A program made the position numbers and the translations under genes. A stretch of DNA of 64,000 nucleotides. It comes from Microbacterium nymphoidis (GTDB lineage Bacteria > Actinomycetota > Actinomycetes > Actinomycetales > Microbacteriaceae). The DNA lies in contig NZ_JAJNOD010000003.1 of assembly GCF_021044885.1 (NCBI RefSeq), positions 124,001 through 188,000 on the forward strand, written 5' to 3'. Below the pieces are notes generated by a model, which made no database searches, was not told where the DNA came from, and saw only the letters and a list, made by a program, of their open reading frames with translations. Every line of letters begins with the position of its first letter. The stretch's first letter is position 1. Of the stretch, positions 33,163 through 43,538 are shown piece after piece.

Positions 33163-36100
33163 ATGTTCTCGAAGATCCTCGTAGCCAACCGTGGTGAGAT
33201 CGCCATCCGCGCATTCCGCGCCGCCTATGAAGTCGGTGCCCGCACCGTCGCCGTGTTCCCGTATGAGGACCGCTTCTCCCTGCACCGTCTGAAGGCGGAT
33301 GAGGCGTACCAGATCGGTGATGTCGGCCACCCCGTGCGCGCGTACCTCGATGTCGATGAGATCATCCGCGTCGCCGTCGAATCCGGCGCCGACGCCATCT
33401 ACCCGGGCTACGGCTTCCTCTCGGAGAACCCCGACCTTGCGGCGAAGGCCGCAGCCAACGGCATCACCTTCATCGGACCTCCCTCCTCCGTCCTGGAGAT
33501 GGCCGGCAACAAGGTCACCGCCAAGGAGCACGCGATCGCGGCCGGGGTACCGGTGCTGCGCTCCACCGAGGCATCCGACGACGTCGACGCGCTCGTGGCT
33601 CAGTCAGACGAGATCGGCTTCCCGTTGTTCGCCAAGGCCGTCGCCGGCGGTGGCGGCCGGGGTATGCGCCGCGTGGAGACCAAGGAAGAGCTCGCTCCTG
33701 CTCTGGCCGAAGCCATGCGCGAGGCAGACTCCGCGTTCGGTGACCCCCGCATGTTCCTGGAGCAAGCCGTGCTGCGTCCGCGCCACGTCGAGGTCCAGGT
33801 CCTCGCGGACTCGCACGGCGCGACGGTCCACCTGTTCGAGCGCGACTGCTCGGTGCAGCGTCGTCACCAGAAGGTCATCGAGATCGCTCCGGCCCCGAAC
33901 CTCGCACAGGAGATCAAGGACGACCTGCACCGCTATGCGGTCGCCTTCGCCGAGTCCATCGGCTACCAGAACGCCGGAACGGTCGAGTTCCTCCTCGAGA
34001 CCGCGGGCCCGCGCACGGGCGAGGTCGTCTTCATCGAGATGAACCCCCGTATCCAGGTGGAGCACACGGTCACGGAGGAGGTCACCGACGTCGACCTCGT
34101 CCAGACGCAGATGAAGATCGCCGCCGGCGCCTCCCTCGCGGAGCTCGGGCTGGAGCAGGAGAACATCCACCTGCGCGGTGCTGCGCTGCAGTGCCGCATC
34201 ACCACCGAGGACCCGACGCAGGGCTTCCGTCCCGACACCGGCAAGATCACCACCTACCGTTCGCCGGGTGGCGCCGGCATCCGACTGGACGGCGGTACCA
34301 CGGCCGCGGGTTCGCAGATCAGCCCCCACTTCGACTCGATGCTGGCCAAGCTCACGTGCCGCGGCCGTGACTTCGCGGCCGCCGTCTCGCGCGCCCGTCG
34401 TGCACTGGCCGAGTTCCGCATCCGCGGCGTCTCCACGAACATCCCGTTCCTGCAGGCGGTGCTCGATGACGCTGACTTCGTGCACGGCGACGTGTCCACC
34501 TCGTTCATCGACGAGCGTCCGCAGCTGCTGCGCGGCCGCGAGTCCAAGGACCGCGGCACCAAGGTGCTGAACTGGCTGGTGGACACCACGGTCAACAAGC
34601 CCAACGGCGAGAACCCGCTCTCGGTGAACCCCGCCGTCAAGCTTCCCGTCATCGACCTGACCGCCCCGGCCCCCGCCGGATCGCGCCAGCGTCTGCAGGA
34701 GCTGGGACCTGCGGGGTTCGCGAAGGAGCTGCGTGCGCAGACCGCGCTCGCCGTGACCGACACCACGTTCCGTGACGCCCACCAGTCTCTGCTGGCCACG
34801 CGCGTGCGGACCAAGGATCTGCTGGCTGTCGCCCCCTACGAGGCGCGCATGCTGCCGCAGCTGCTGTCCGTCGAGGCGTGGGGCGGTGCCACCTACGATG
34901 TGGCCCTGCGCTTCCTGGGCGAAGATCCGTGGGAGCGCCTGGCGAAGCTGCGTGAGGCGCTGCCGAACGTCGCGATCCAGATGTTGCTGCGCGGACGCAA
35001 CACCGTGGGGTACACGCCGTACCCCACCGAGGTGACGGACGCGTTCATCCGTGAGGCCGCGGCTACCGGAGTGGACATCTTCCGCATCTTCGACGCGCTC
35101 AACGACGTCGAGCAGATGCGCCCGGCCATCGAGTCGGTGGTCGCCACCGGCACCGCGGTGGCCGAGGCCGCCCTGTGCTACACCGGTGATCTGCTGAACC
35201 CGAACGAGGATCTGTACACCCTCGACTACTACCTGAACCTTGCCGACCAGATGATCGCCGCCGGTGCGCACATCATCGGCATCAAGGACATGGCGGGACT
35301 CCTGCGACCTGCCGCCGCCGCGAAGCTGGTCTCCGCGCTGCGCGAGCGCTTCGACGTGCCGGTGCACGTGCACACGCACGACACGGCCGGCGGACAGCTC
35401 GCAACCCTCATGGCGGCGGCCCAGGCGGGAGCAGACGCCGTCGATGTGGCCTCGGCACCGATGTCGGGAACCACCAGCCAGCCGTCGATGTCGGCGCTGG
35501 TCGCGGCTCTCGCTCACACCGAGCGTGACACCGGGATCGACCTGCAGGCCGTCTCGGATCTGGAGCCCTACTGGGAGGCGGTGCGCCACATGTACGCGCC
35601 GTTCGAGTCGGGACTGCCCGGCCCTACAGGACGCGTGTACCACCACGAGATCCCCGGTGGCCAGCTCTCCAACCTGCGTCAGCAGGCGATTGCGCTGGGA
35701 CTGGCCGACGACTTCGAGCTCATCGAGAACATGTACGCGGCCGCGAACGAGATCCTCGGCCGGGTGCCGAAGGTCACGCCCTCCTCGAAGGTGGTGGGCG
35801 ATCTCGCCCTGCACCTGGCGGCAGTGAAGGCGGATCCCGCAGACTTCGCCGCCAACCCGGAGAAGTACGACGTTCCGGACTCGGTGGTGGGCTTCATGGC
35901 GGGCGAGCTGGGCGACCTTCCCGGCGGATGGCCCGAGCCGTTCCGCAGCAAGGTGCTGGCCGGTCGCAATGTGAAGATCGGTGTGACCCCGATCACCGCC
36001 GAGCAGGAGGCCGCGCTGAACGGTGACTCCGCCTCGCGTCGCGCGATGCTGAACACCCTGCTGTTCCCGGCGCCCACGCGCATCTTCGAGGAGACCCGGG

Positions 36101-36570
36101 AGGCGTACGGCGACCTGTCGGTGCTGGACACGGCCGATTACCTCTACGGCCTGGTTCCGGGTGCCGAGCACATGGTCGAGATCGATCGGGGCGTGCGCCT
36201 GTACTTCGGTCTCGAGGCCATCGGTGAAGCCGACGCCAAGGGTATGCGGACCGTGATGACCACCCTTAACGGTCAGCTGCGTCCGGTCTTCGTGCGTGAC
36301 CGCAGCATCGAGGTCGCGTCGCGTTCGGCGGAGAAGGCCGATACGTCCAAGCCGGGTCAGGTGGCTGCGCCGTTCTCCGGTGTCGTGACCATCAAGGCCG
36401 CCGTCGGTGACGCCGTCGAAGCCGGTGCACCTGTGGCCTCGATCGAGGCGATGAAGATGGAGGCCGCGATCACGTCGCCGGTCTCCGGAGTCATCGAGCG
36501 CATCGCGATCGCGGGCACTCAGCAGGTCGAGGCAGGCGATCTTTTGGTCGTCGTCCGGCCCGCCCAGTAA
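33163..36570 (+). CDS. pyc: Pyruvate carboxylase
   Basis: This 1135-residue biotin enzyme carboxylates pyruvate to oxaloacetate to refill the TCA cycle. The biotin carboxylase domain starts at residue 1 with MFSKILVANRGEIAIR, and its ATP-grasp loop is GGGGRGMR. The carboxyltransferase domain starts near residue 530 with DTTFRDAHQSLLATR, and the C-terminal biotinyl domain has the target Lys1098 in EAMKMEA. Length matches single-chain bacterial pyruvate carboxylase. The ATG at 33163 has AGAGG upstream. The gene lies 48 nt before the acidic MinD-like gene in the same direction. Confidence 0.97.
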   Translation: MFSKILVANRGEIAIRAFRAAYEVGARTVAVFPYEDRFSLHRLKADEAYQIGDVGHPVRAYLDVDEIIRVAVESGADAIYPGYGFLSENPDLAAKAAANGITFIGPPSSVLEMAGNKVTAKEHAIAAGVPVLRSTEASDDVDALVAQSDEIGFPLFAKAVAGGGGRGMRRVETKEELAPALAEAMREADSAFGDPRMFLEQAVLRPRHVEVQVLADSHGATVHLFERDCSVQRRHQKVIEIAPAPNLAQEIKDDLHRYAVAFAESIGYQNAGTVEFLLETAGPRTGEVVFIEMNPRIQVEHTVTEEVTDVDLVQTQMKIAAGASLAELGLEQENIHLRGAALQCRITTEDPTQGFRPDTGKITTYRSPGGAGIRLDGGTTAAGSQISPHFDSMLAKLTCRGRDFAAAVSRARRALAEFRIRGVSTNIPFLQAVLDDADFVHGDVSTSFIDERPQLLRGRESKDRGTKVLNWLVDTTVNKPNGENPLSVNPAVKLPVIDLTAPAPAGSRQRLQELGPAGFAKELRAQTALAVTDTTFRDAHQSLLATRVRTKDLLAVAPYEARMLPQLLSVEAWGGATYDVALRFLGEDPWERLAKLREALPNVAIQMLLRGRNTVGYTPYPTEVTDAFIREAAATGVDIFRIFDALNDVEQMRPAIESVVATGTAVAEAALCYTGDLLNPNEDLYTLDYYLNLADQMIAAGAHIIGIKDMAGLLRPAAAAKLVSALRERFDVPVHVHTHDTAGGQLATLMAAAQAGADAVDVASAPMSGTTSQPSMSALVAALAHTERDTGIDLQAVSDLEPYWEAVRHMYAPFESGLPGPTGRVYHHEIPGGQLSNLRQQAIALGLADDFELIENMYAAANEILGRVPKVTPSSKVVGDLALHLAAVKADPADFAANPEKYDVPDSVVGFMAGELGDLPGGWPEPFRSKVLAGRNVKIGVTPITAEQEAALNGDSASRRAMLNTLLFPAPTRIFEETREAYGDLSVLDTADYLYGLVPGAEHMVEIDRGVRLYFGLEAIGEADAKGMRTVMTTLNGQLRPVFVRDRSIEVASRSAEKADTSKPGQVAAPFSGVVTIKAAVGDAVEAGAPVASIEAMKMEAAITSPVSGVIERIAIAGTQQVEAGDLLVVVRPAQ

Positions 36571-36618
36571 CCTGGGTGGGCGGGACAGCCTCGCCAGCAG
36601 TACGGAAGTGATGTTTCA

Positions 36619-39243
36619 GTGACGTCTGATCCCAGTATCAACGCGCCCTCCGACGAGCCGGAGAACGGCGTTCTCGCCGAGACCGGTGCCATCGACACCT
36701 CGGACCTCGGTCTGCTCACCACGAACACGGCCCACGTGAACGTGATCCTGCCGACCGCCGAGGAAGACGATGACGACGATGTGGTGGACGACGACGACAT
36801 CTCGATCCTCTTCGACTCGCTGCTGAGCGGTGACGCGGTCACCGCTCAGCAGGAGGACGTGGCGGCCGTGGTCGTCGGCATCCCGCATGTCGCTGCGGAG
36901 GAGACGACCGACCCGGTCGACGAGATCGACCTCGTCGAGGCGGAGCTCGTAGAAGACGACCTTCCGAGCGTCGCTGCGGCTGATGGCCTCGTCGTCGACG
37001 ACGCAGATGACCTCGCTGAGGATGACTCTGTCGAGGCTGACGATGCTGAGGACGGGGCGCCGGAGGAGATCTCGGATGAGGTCGACGACGCTGCTGGGAG
37101 TGAGGACGACTCCGACGACGACCCCGATGCCGACGCGTCCGAGGACGACGACGTCGCCGCGGCGGACGAGGACTTCGTGGACGAGGACTCCGTGGACGAC
37201 GACGACGCTGCGGACGAAGTCTCTGCGGATGACGACGCCGCTGCGGACGAAGTCTCTGCGGATGACGACGACGCTGCGGACGAAGTCTCTGCGGATGACG
37301 ACGCCGCGGACGAAGTCTCTGCGCAGGATGTGTCCGTGGACGATGTCTCCCTGGATGACGACTCCGTCGAGGTCGACGCGTCCGCGGACGTCTCCGCAGA
37401 AGACGACTCCGATGCGGCGGAGGGAGCCACCTCCGAGAGCGCGTCGATCCAGGATGACTCCGTCGAGGCCGACGCGATCAAGGACGAACCCTTCGAGGAC
37501 ATCTCCACCGAAGACGTCTCCGTCGAGGATGACTCGCTTGCGGACGTTTCTGTCGAGGATGACTCGCTTGCGGACGATTCCGTCGAGGATGACTCGCTTG
37601 CGGACGTTTCCGTCGAGGATGACTCGGTCGAGGACGACGCTATCGAAGACGTCTCCGCCGAGGATGACTCCGCCGCCGAGGACGAGCGAGGCGAGCCTGA
37701 TAGGGGTGACTCCGCCGACGATACGTCTGCCGAGAATGCGCCCCGAGCTGAGTCCTCTGAGCACGAGTTCCTCACGCGTGACGCAGTCCACGCTGGTTCC
37801 GTTGCGGATTCGGCGGAGGACGCCTCGGATGAGGCAGGCGAGGATGAGGACGAGTCCGCGGCAGTCCGGGACGAGGGCCCGGCCGACACCCAGATCGCCG
37901 AGTCCGCCGAGATCGCCGCGGATGCCCCGGTGTCCGATGAGGAGCCCACTCCCACCGACGAGTCCGCTCAGACCGAGGACGAGGGCGGGGCTGTGACCTC
38001 CGCGCTCGCCCACGACGATATTCGCCCGGCCACGCCGGTCGTCCAGGTGTCGCCTGTCGATGCCGGGGAGGCCGAAGACACGGTGACTGCGGACCTGTCC
38101 GCCGGTGAGTTGCTCGCCGGCGCAACCGGGGGCCGGGCCACCGTGACTGATTCAGCATCCGCTCAGCGGAACTCCGTGGAGGAACCCCCTGTGTCCGAGA
38201 CCCGTGATATCCACGATCTGGAGCGCGTGACCGTGCGCACCGGCGCCGTCGAGACGACTCCAGCGCCGCGCCGCCTGGGCGACGTCGGCGGCGACGCCTC
38301 CCGCGAGACGCCCGACCTTCTCACGGCGGATCGCCTCCTGGACCCGAACCGCAAGCCCAAGCCGGAGCCGGAGGGCGCCTGGCAGCATTTCGTGTACTCG
38401 ATCTCGGGCAAGCGCATCAACCTGGGCGACGGCAAGCGTGCGCGCGAGCGCAAGGCACTCACCGAGCGCATCGCGGCCCCGATCACCGGTGGTTCGCGCT
38501 TCGTGCCGGTGCTGTCGCGCAAGGGCGGCGTGGGAAAGACCACCGTCACCACGCTGATCGGCATGGCCCTGGCCGACGCCCGTGACGACCGCGTCGTGGC
38601 CGTGGACGCCAACCCCGACCGTGGCACGCTGGCCGAGCGCATCTCGCGCTCCAGCACCAAGACCGTTCGTGATCTCGTGCGCGTGCGCGACGAGATTCGT
38701 GGCTACAACGACCTCTCCGGCATCGTCTCGCGTGATGAGACACGCCTAGACGTGCTGGCGAGCGACAGCGATCCGCGGGTCGCGGAGGCCTTCAGCGACA
38801 TCGACTACCGCCACGTCGCCGACGTGGCCAGCCGGTACTACTCCATCGTCCTCACCGACACCGGAACGGGCATCGTGCACTCCGTCATGGGGGCAACCCT
38901 CGACCTGGCAGACCAGCTCGTGATCGTGGCGGGACGCAGCGTCGATGAGGCGCGGGCCGCGTCCGAGACCCTGACCTGGCTGGAGACGAACGGGTTCTCC
39001 GACATCGCGCGCCGTGCCATCGTCGTGCTCAACCAGACCTCCGCCGGTGCTCCCGTCGTGCGCATGGACGAGGTCGAGGAGCACTTCCGCACCCGGGTGA
39101 GTGAGGTCGTCCGCATCCCGTACGACCCGATGATCGCCTCGGGCAGCGCCATCACGTTCCGCGACCTGCAGCCGGAGACGCGCGTCGCTGCACGCGAGCT
39201 GGCGGCCCTGGTCGTCAACGGCCTGCGCGGAACGGGCGCCTGA
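36619..39243 (+). CDS. Acidic repeat protein with C-terminal MinD/ParA-like ATPase
   Basis: This 874-residue protein joins a ~570-residue extremely Asp/Glu/Ser-rich, probably disordered region to a MinD-like ATPase (about residues 628-874). The deviant Walker A motif is KGGVGKTT with Lys635, and [17 protein letters not shown] follows. The segment before it ([16 protein letters not shown]) resembles the linker in MinD-like proteins of actinobacterial type VII secretion loci such as EspI. The acidic region contains two tandem arrays ([14 protein letters not shown] and [10 protein letters not shown] units). It starts at GTG 36619. It ends 1 nt before def. Function is unknown; the ATPase could localise a complex at the membrane or nucleoid. 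Confidence 0.82.
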   Translation: MTSDPSINAPSDEPENGVLAETGAIDTSDLGLLTTNTAHVNVILPTAEEDDDDDVVDDDDISILFDSLLSGDAVTAQQEDVAAVVVGIPHVAAEETTDPVDEIDLVEAELVEDDLPSVAAADGLVVDDADDLAEDDSVEADDAEDGAPEEISDEVDDAAGSEDDSDDDPDADASEDDDVAAADEDFVDEDSVDDDDAADEVSADDDAAADEVSADDDDAADEVSADDDAADEVSAQDVSVDDVSLDDDSVEVDASADVSAEDDSDAAEGATSESASIQDDSVEADAIKDEPFEDISTEDVSVEDDSLADVSVEDDSLADDSVEDDSLADVSVEDDSVEDDAIEDVSAEDDSAAEDERGEPDRGDSADDTSAENAPRAESSEHEFLTRDAVHAGSVADSAEDASDEAGEDEDESAAVRDEGPADTQIAESAEIAADAPVSDEEPTPTDESAQTEDEGGAVTSALAHDDIRPATPVVQVSPVDAGEAEDTVTADLSAGELLAGATGGRATVTDSASAQRNSVEEPPVSETRDIHDLERVTVRTGAVETTPAPRRLGDVGGDASRETPDLLTADRLLDPNRKPKPEPEGAWQHFVYSISGKRINLGDGKRARERKALTERIAAPITGGSRFVPVLSRKGGVGKTTVTTLIGMALADARDDRVVAVDANPDRGTLAERISRSSTKTVRDLVRVRDEIRGYNDLSGIVSRDETRLDVLASDSDPRVAEAFSDIDYRHVADVASRYYSIVLTDTGTGIVHSVMGATLDLADQLVIVAGRSVDEARAASETLTWLETNGFSDIARRAIVVLNQTSAGAPVVRMDEVEEHFRTRVSEVVRIPYDPMIASGSAITFRDLQPETRVAARELAALVVNGLRGTGA
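37210..37320 (+). repeat. In-frame tandem repeats in the acidic region (array 1)
   Basis: An identical 15-nt core, GCGGACGAAGTCTCT, recurs at 37210, 37243, 37276 and 37306 (spacing 33, 33 and 30 bp). The units encode [14 protein letters not shown] peptides. Spacing is always a multiple of three, so changes in copy number would keep the reading frame. Confidence 0.85.
37522..37626 (+). repeat. In-frame tandem repeats in the acidic region (array 2)
   Basis: Three nearly identical 30-bp units begin at 37522, 37552 and 37582, with a partial fourth at 37612. Each encodes SVEDDSLAD(V/D). The near identity of the units suggests recent duplication by slippage or recombination. Confidence 0.88.
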
Positions 39244-39244
39244 C

Positions 39245-39736
39245 GTGGCGGTTCGCCCGATCCGTCTCTTCGGCGACCCCGTGCTCCGGCAGCCGAGCGA
39301 GCCGATCACCGATATCGACGACGGCGTTCGCGCGCTCGTGGAAGATCTGCTCGACTCGGTGCGCGAGCCCGGCCGTGCTGGAGTCGCGGCGCCGCAGATC
39401 GGGGTCAACCTGCGCGCCTTCTCGTACAACGTCGACGGGGAGGTGGGCTACGTGCTAAACCCCGTCGTCGTCGAGGTGCGCGGCGAGCCGGTTCCCACCG
39501 GCGAGGGTTGCCTGTCGGTGCCGGGGCTCTGGCATCCGGCCCTGCGTCACCCCTACGCGCGGGTGGAGGGAATCGATCTGGACGGCGAGCGCATCGTGCT
39601 CGAGGGCACCGGGCTGATGGCGCAGGCGCTGCAGCACGAGACCGACCACCTGGACGGGATGCTCTACCTCTCCCGCCTCGCTCCCGAGGACCGCAAGGTC
39701 GCGATGCGCGAGGTCCGTGAGAGCGACTGGTTCTGA
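39245..39736 (+). CDS. def: Peptide deformylase
   Basis: This 163-residue metalloprotease removes the formyl group from new N termini. All three family motifs are clear: GVAAPQIG (motif 1, about residues 45-52), EGCLSVP (motif 2) with the metal-binding Cys, and QHETDHLDG (motif 3) with the HExxH metal site. The start is GTG 39245, 1 nt after the acidic MinD-like gene stop, so it probably shares that transcript. An 18-bp perfect hairpin terminator follows within 20 nt of the stop. Confidence 0.96.
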   Translation: MAVRPIRLFGDPVLRQPSEPITDIDDGVRALVEDLLDSVREPGRAGVAAPQIGVNLRAFSYNVDGEVGYVLNPVVVEVRGEPVPTGEGCLSVPGLWHPALRHPYARVEGIDLDGERIVLEGTGLMAQALQHETDHLDGMLYLSRLAPEDRKVAMREVRESDWF

Positions 39737-39752
39737 TCTCCCGCAGATCGAA

Positions 39753-39791
39753 CGACGAATGCCCCGGAGGTGTCCTCCGGGGCATTCGTCG
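39753..39791. terminator. Perfect 18-bp bidirectional terminator hairpin
   Basis: Arms 39753-39770 and 39774-39791 are perfectly complementary, with the 3-nt loop TGT. The hairpin sits between convergent def and the acyl-CoA ligase gene. Confidence 0.88.
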
Positions 39792-39800
39792 GTGCGGTGA

Positions 39801-41633
39801 TCAGCCGGCGACCGAGACGTTCGTTGTCTGGGCGCCCGGAGCGGCGTAGAGCTCCTCGACTTCGGAGCCGAAGTCCTTCATGATCACGTTGCGCTTGATC
39901 GACAGCTTCGGCGTGAGGTGGCCGCTGGCCTCCGTCCACTCGGTCGGCAAGATGGTGAACTTCCGGATGGACTCGGCACGGGACACGTTCTTGTTCGCGC
40001 GGTCCACGGCCGTCTGCACCTCGGCGATCACGCGCTCGTTCTTAGCCGCCTCGGCGAGAGGCATGTCCTTCGGGAGGCCGTTGTTCGCCAGCCAAGTGGG
40101 CAGCATCTCCGGGTCGAGGGTGACGAGGGCGCCGATGAACGGACGCTGATCACCCACGACGACGACCTGCCCCACCACGGGGTTCGCGCGGATGACGTCC
40201 TCGAGCGGTGCGGGGGAGACGTTCTTTCCTCCCGCGGTGACGAGGATCTCCTTCTTGCGGCCGGTGATCGTGAGGAAGCCCTCGGTGTCGAAGGATCCGA
40301 TGTCGCCGGTCTTGAACCAGCCGTCGTCGAAGGCGGCGGCCGTCGCCTCGGGATTGTTCCAGTACTCCTTGAAGACGTTGATGCCGCGCACCTGGATCTC
40401 GTCGTCCTCGCCGAGACGGATGCCGACGCCCGGGAGGGCGGGGCCGACCGTTCCGATCTTGGACTTGTTGGCCTGATTGACCGTGGCGGGCGCGGTGGTC
40501 TCGGTGAGGCCGTAGCCCTCCAGGATGTGGATGCCGAGACTGTGGAAGAAGTGGCCGAGGCGCGCGCCCAGCGGCGCCGACCCGGACACGGCGTACTTCA
40601 CGTTGCCGCCCATGGCCTCGCGCAGCTTCGCGTAGACAAGCTTGTCGAACAGCGCGAATCGCAGCTTCAGCCCGAACGGGATCTTCTTGCCCTCGCCGAG
40701 CAGCGTCGAGTGCTCGATCGCCGTGGCGGCCGCAGCGCGGAAGATCTTGCCCTTGCCTCCGGTCTCTGCCTTCTGCTCCGCGGAGTTGTACACCTTCTCG
40801 AACACGCGGGGCACCGCCAGGAGGAAGGTCGGCTTGAACGAGCCGAGCGTGGGCACCAGGTTGCGGGTGTCGGGCTCATGGCCGGTGCGGACGCCGGCAT
40901 GGATGTCGAGGATCGAGATGAAGCGGGCGAAGACATGGGCCGTCGTGATGAACAGCACGGTCGAAGCGCCGGACATGTTCACGACCTCATCGAGCGAGCG
41001 GGCCGCATTACGTGCCAGCTCGACGAAGTTGCTGTGCGTGAGCACGCATCCCTTGGGGCGGCCGGTGGAACCCGAGGTATAGATGAGGGTGGCGATGTCG
41101 TCGCCGTTCGCGATCGTGCGCCGGCGCTCGATCTCCTCATCCGTCACTCCCGTGCCGCCGGCGACCAGCGTGTCAAGGGCGCCCAGGTGCATCTGCCAGA
41201 CGGTACGGATGTTGGGAAGCTCCGAGGCCACCTCGTCGAACCGGGCGAAGTGATCGCCGCTTTCGGCGATGAGCGCAACAGCACCGGAGTCTTCCATGTA
41301 CCACTGGATCTGCGCGGGGGAGCTGGTCTCGTAGATCGGCACCATCACTGCGCCCGCATAGAACAGGGCGAAGTCGACGAGCGTCCACTGGTAGGTGGTG
41401 CGGGCGATGAAGCCCACCTTGTCGCCGGGCTCCAGGCCCGCGGCGACGAAGCCCTTTGCGAGGGCGATGACCTGCTCGCGGAACTGCGTCGCGGTGATGT
41501 CTCGCCACCGGCCCTGTTCGGGAACGGAGAACAGTGCGCGGTCGGGCGTCGCCGCCACGCGCTGTTCGAGCAGGTCGGTGATGTTGTCCTGCGGGGCGGC
41601 GGGAACGATCGCTGGGACTTCGAATGCAACCAC
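39801..41633 (-). CDS. Long-chain acyl-CoA ligase (AMP-forming)
   Basis: This 610-residue adenylate-forming enzyme activates fatty acids to acyl-CoA through an acyl-AMP. The ATP-binding motif is TLIYTSGSTGRPKG (A3), followed by GYGLTETTA (A5), the GWFKTGDIG segment and GRKKE (A8/hinge); the C-terminal catalytic Lys lies in LTPKLSIKR. The GTG at 41633 follows GGAG by 6 nt and gives a normal N terminus; a longer in-frame reading runs into the glucokinase promoter region and is rejected. The position near aroG, a PlsC-like gene and the pknL-like gene mirrors the mycobacterial fadD15 neighbourhood. Chain-length preference is not known. Confidence 0.92.
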   Translation of the reverse strand: MVAFEVPAIVPAAPQDNITDLLEQRVAATPDRALFSVPEQGRWRDITATQFREQVIALAKGFVAAGLEPGDKVGFIARTTYQWTLVDFALFYAGAVMVPIYETSSPAQIQWYMEDSGAVALIAESGDHFARFDEVASELPNIRTVWQMHLGALDTLVAGGTGVTDEEIERRRTIANGDDIATLIYTSGSTGRPKGCVLTHSNFVELARNAARSLDEVVNMSGASTVLFITTAHVFARFISILDIHAGVRTGHEPDTRNLVPTLGSFKPTFLLAVPRVFEKVYNSAEQKAETGGKGKIFRAAAATAIEHSTLLGEGKKIPFGLKLRFALFDKLVYAKLREAMGGNVKYAVSGSAPLGARLGHFFHSLGIHILEGYGLTETTAPATVNQANKSKIGTVGPALPGVGIRLGEDDEIQVRGINVFKEYWNNPEATAAAFDDGWFKTGDIGSFDTEGFLTITGRKKEILVTAGGKNVSPAPLEDVIRANPVVGQVVVVGDQRPFIGALVTLDPEMLPTWLANNGLPKDMPLAEAAKNERVIAEVQTAVDRANKNVSRAESIRKFTILPTEWTEASGHLTPKLSIKRNVIMKDFGSEVEELYAAPGAQTTNVSVAG

Positions 41634-41788
41634 GGCAGCTCCTTCGATACCGGACGGGTGGATACGACCCGGGTGGTCGTATGTCCACTCTAAGGCACAC
41701 CCCTTGCCGACTCTGGAACCCAGTGCCAACGATTGAGAAACCGGGTTCCGCGGAAGTCCTTCGGCGTCATGACGACGATCACGCTCGG

Positions 41789-41794
41789 TAGACT
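41789..41794 (+). promoter_or_regulatory. Putative -10 box (TAGACT) of the glucokinase gene
   Basis: TAGACT lies 46 nt upstream of the GTG at 41841 in the 207-bp divergent gap between the acyl-CoA ligase and glucokinase genes. The predicted mRNA would have a ~40-nt leader with AGGA. No good -35 box is seen. Confidence 0.45.
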
Positions 41795-41840
41795 TCTTGA
41801 TCGTGCGCACGCGGGTGCGCGCGGGAAGGACCACGAACGC

Positions 41841-42779
41841 GTGCTCACCATCGGCATCGACATCGGCGGAACGAAGATCGCGGGCGGTGTGGTCACCGAA
41901 GACGGTGAACTGCTCTCACCACGACGCACCCCCACTCCGGAGAACTCCGCAGGCATCGAGGACGCCGTGGCGGCGATGGTGGCGGACCTGCGAGCCGAGC
42001 ACGAGGTGGGTGCCGTGGGCGTCGCCGCGGCGGGCTTCATCGATCGCGGGCGTGCCGTGGTCACCTACGCCGCGAACCTCGCCTGGCGCAACGAGCCGCT
42101 GAAGGAGCGACTGGAGAAGCGGCTCGAGCTACCGGTGATCGTCGAGAACGACGCGAATGCCGCCGGATGGGCCGAGTACCGGTTCGGGGCGGGCCGCGGC
42201 GTCAAGGACCTCATGATGCTCACCATCGGCACCGGCATCGGGGGTGCCGTCATCGTGAACGGCGAGCTGTTCCGCGGCGGTTTCGGTGCCGCCGCCGAGC
42301 TCGGTCACATGCGTTTCCAGCGTGACGGACTGATGTGCGGCTGCGGCCAGCGAGGATGCGTGGAGCAGTACGCCTCCGGGCGCGCTCTCCAGCGCGTCGC
42401 AGGCGAGCTGGCGGACGCCGGGGGGATCGGCGGCGGACTTGCCGCGGCGCGCGCCGCGGAGGGGTCCCTGGAAGGTGCGACCATCTCGCGCCTGGTGCTT
42501 GAGGGCGACCCCGGGGCGCTCGAAGCGCTGCGGGCCGTCTCTGCTGCGCTCGGTGAGGCCTGCGGGACCTTCTCCGCGGCATTCGATCCGGCCGTCTTCG
42601 TCATCGGCGGCGGCGTGTCGCAGCTCGGTGAGGTCCTTCTCGCTCCCATGCGCGAGGCCTATCATCAGTATCTGCCCGCGCACGGCAACCGTCCGGGCGG
42701 TGACTTCACCATCGCGCAGCTGGTGAACGACGCCGGAGTGATCGGCGTCGCCGATCTCGCCAGGGAGGGCAGCGAGTGA
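41841..42779 (+). CDS. ROK-family glucokinase
   Basis: This 312-residue sugar kinase phosphorylates glucose with ATP (or polyphosphate in some actinobacteria). The N-terminal phosphate motif is GIDIGGTKIAGG. The ROK zinc motif is visible in CGCGQRGCVEQYASG, with its conserved Cys residues. The catalytic Asp lies in VENDANAAGWAEY and the second ATP segment is IGTGIGGAVI. The GTG start at 41841 puts the motif at residue 4; upstream in-frame ATG codons add an unusual extension. The stop overlaps the PlsC-like gene as GTGA. Glucose specificity is inferred from the closest family pattern. Confidence 0.88.
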   Translation: MLTIGIDIGGTKIAGGVVTEDGELLSPRRTPTPENSAGIEDAVAAMVADLRAEHEVGAVGVAAAGFIDRGRAVVTYAANLAWRNEPLKERLEKRLELPVIVENDANAAGWAEYRFGAGRGVKDLMMLTIGTGIGGAVIVNGELFRGGFGAAAELGHMRFQRDGLMCGCGQRGCVEQYASGRALQRVAGELADAGGIGGGLAAARAAEGSLEGATISRLVLEGDPGALEALRAVSAALGEACGTFSAAFDPAVFVIGGGVSQLGEVLLAPMREAYHQYLPAHGNRPGGDFTIAQLVNDAGVIGVADLAREGSE

Positions 42780-43462
42780 TCTACTGGTTCCTGAAGTACG
42801 TGGTCATCGGACCCGTGGTCAAGGCCGTGTTCCGGCCCTGGATCACGGGTCGGCGTAACGTCCCGGCCTCAGGAGCCGCCATCCTCGCCAGCAACCACCT
42901 GTCCTTCGCCGACTCGATCTTCCTGCCGCTGATGCTCGACCGGCCCGTCACCTTCCTCGCGAAGAGCGACTACTTCACCGGAAAGGGCATCAAGGGATGG
43001 CTGACCAAGCTGTTCTTCATCGGCACCGGACAGCTTCCCATTGATCGCTCGGGCGGGAAGGCGTCCGAGGCGTCGCTGAACACCGGCCTGCAGGTGCTCG
43101 GTCGTGGTGACCTCCTCGGCATCTACCCCGAAGGCACCCGCAGCCCTGATGGCCGTCTCTACCGGGGGCGAACGGGTATCGCCCGTATGGCGCTGGAAGC
43201 TCGCGTCCCGGTCATCCCAGTGGTGATGGTGGACACCGACACCATGATGCCCATCGGGCGGCGCATGCCGCGGATCATGCGGGTGGGCGTGGTGATCGGC
43301 GAGCCCCTGGACTTCTCCCGATTCGAAGGCATGGAATCGGATCGGTACATTCTGCGCAGCATCACGGACGAGATCATGGTGGCCATCCAGCAGCTGGGGG
43401 AGCAGACCTACGAGGACGTTTACGCTTCCACGGTGAAAGACCGCCTGAAGCCTGCGTCCTGA
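42776..43462 (+). CDS. 1-acyl-sn-glycerol-3-phosphate acyltransferase (PlsC-like)
   Basis: This 228-residue membrane-associated acyltransferase makes phosphatidic acid from lysophosphatidic acid. The HX4D-type motif is NHLSFADS (here the His is in SNHLSFAD at about residue 41), and the substrate motif is YPEGTRSPDG. An N-terminal hydrophobic stretch anchors it. It starts at GTG 42776, overlapping the glucokinase stop by 4 bases, so the two are translated together. Mycobacterial genomes have a PlsC-like gene in the same neighbourhood (Rv2182c), which supports orthology. Confidence 0.9.
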   Translation: MIYWFLKYVVIGPVVKAVFRPWITGRRNVPASGAAILASNHLSFADSIFLPLMLDRPVTFLAKSDYFTGKGIKGWLTKLFFIGTGQLPIDRSGGKASEASLNTGLQVLGRGDLLGIYPEGTRSPDGRLYRGRTGIARMALEARVPVIPVVMVDTDTMMPIGRRMPRIMRVGVVIGEPLDFSRFEGMESDRYILRSITDEIMVAIQQLGEQTYEDVYASTVKDRLKPAS

Positions 43463-43526
43463 GCGCTCGGGGAGGTCTGCTCCGACGCCCGGTGTCACGT
43501 TGGTCGGAGGCCCCTCGCGGGGACGA

Positions 43527-43532
43527 TACGAT
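43527..43532 (+). promoter_or_regulatory. -10 box (TACGAT) of aroG, leaderless geometry
   Basis: TACGAT ends 6 nt before the DAHP synthase ATG at 43539, matching the TANNNT pattern and the leaderless spacing seen at other genes in this window. Confidence 0.45.
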
Positions 43533-43538
43533 CATGGA

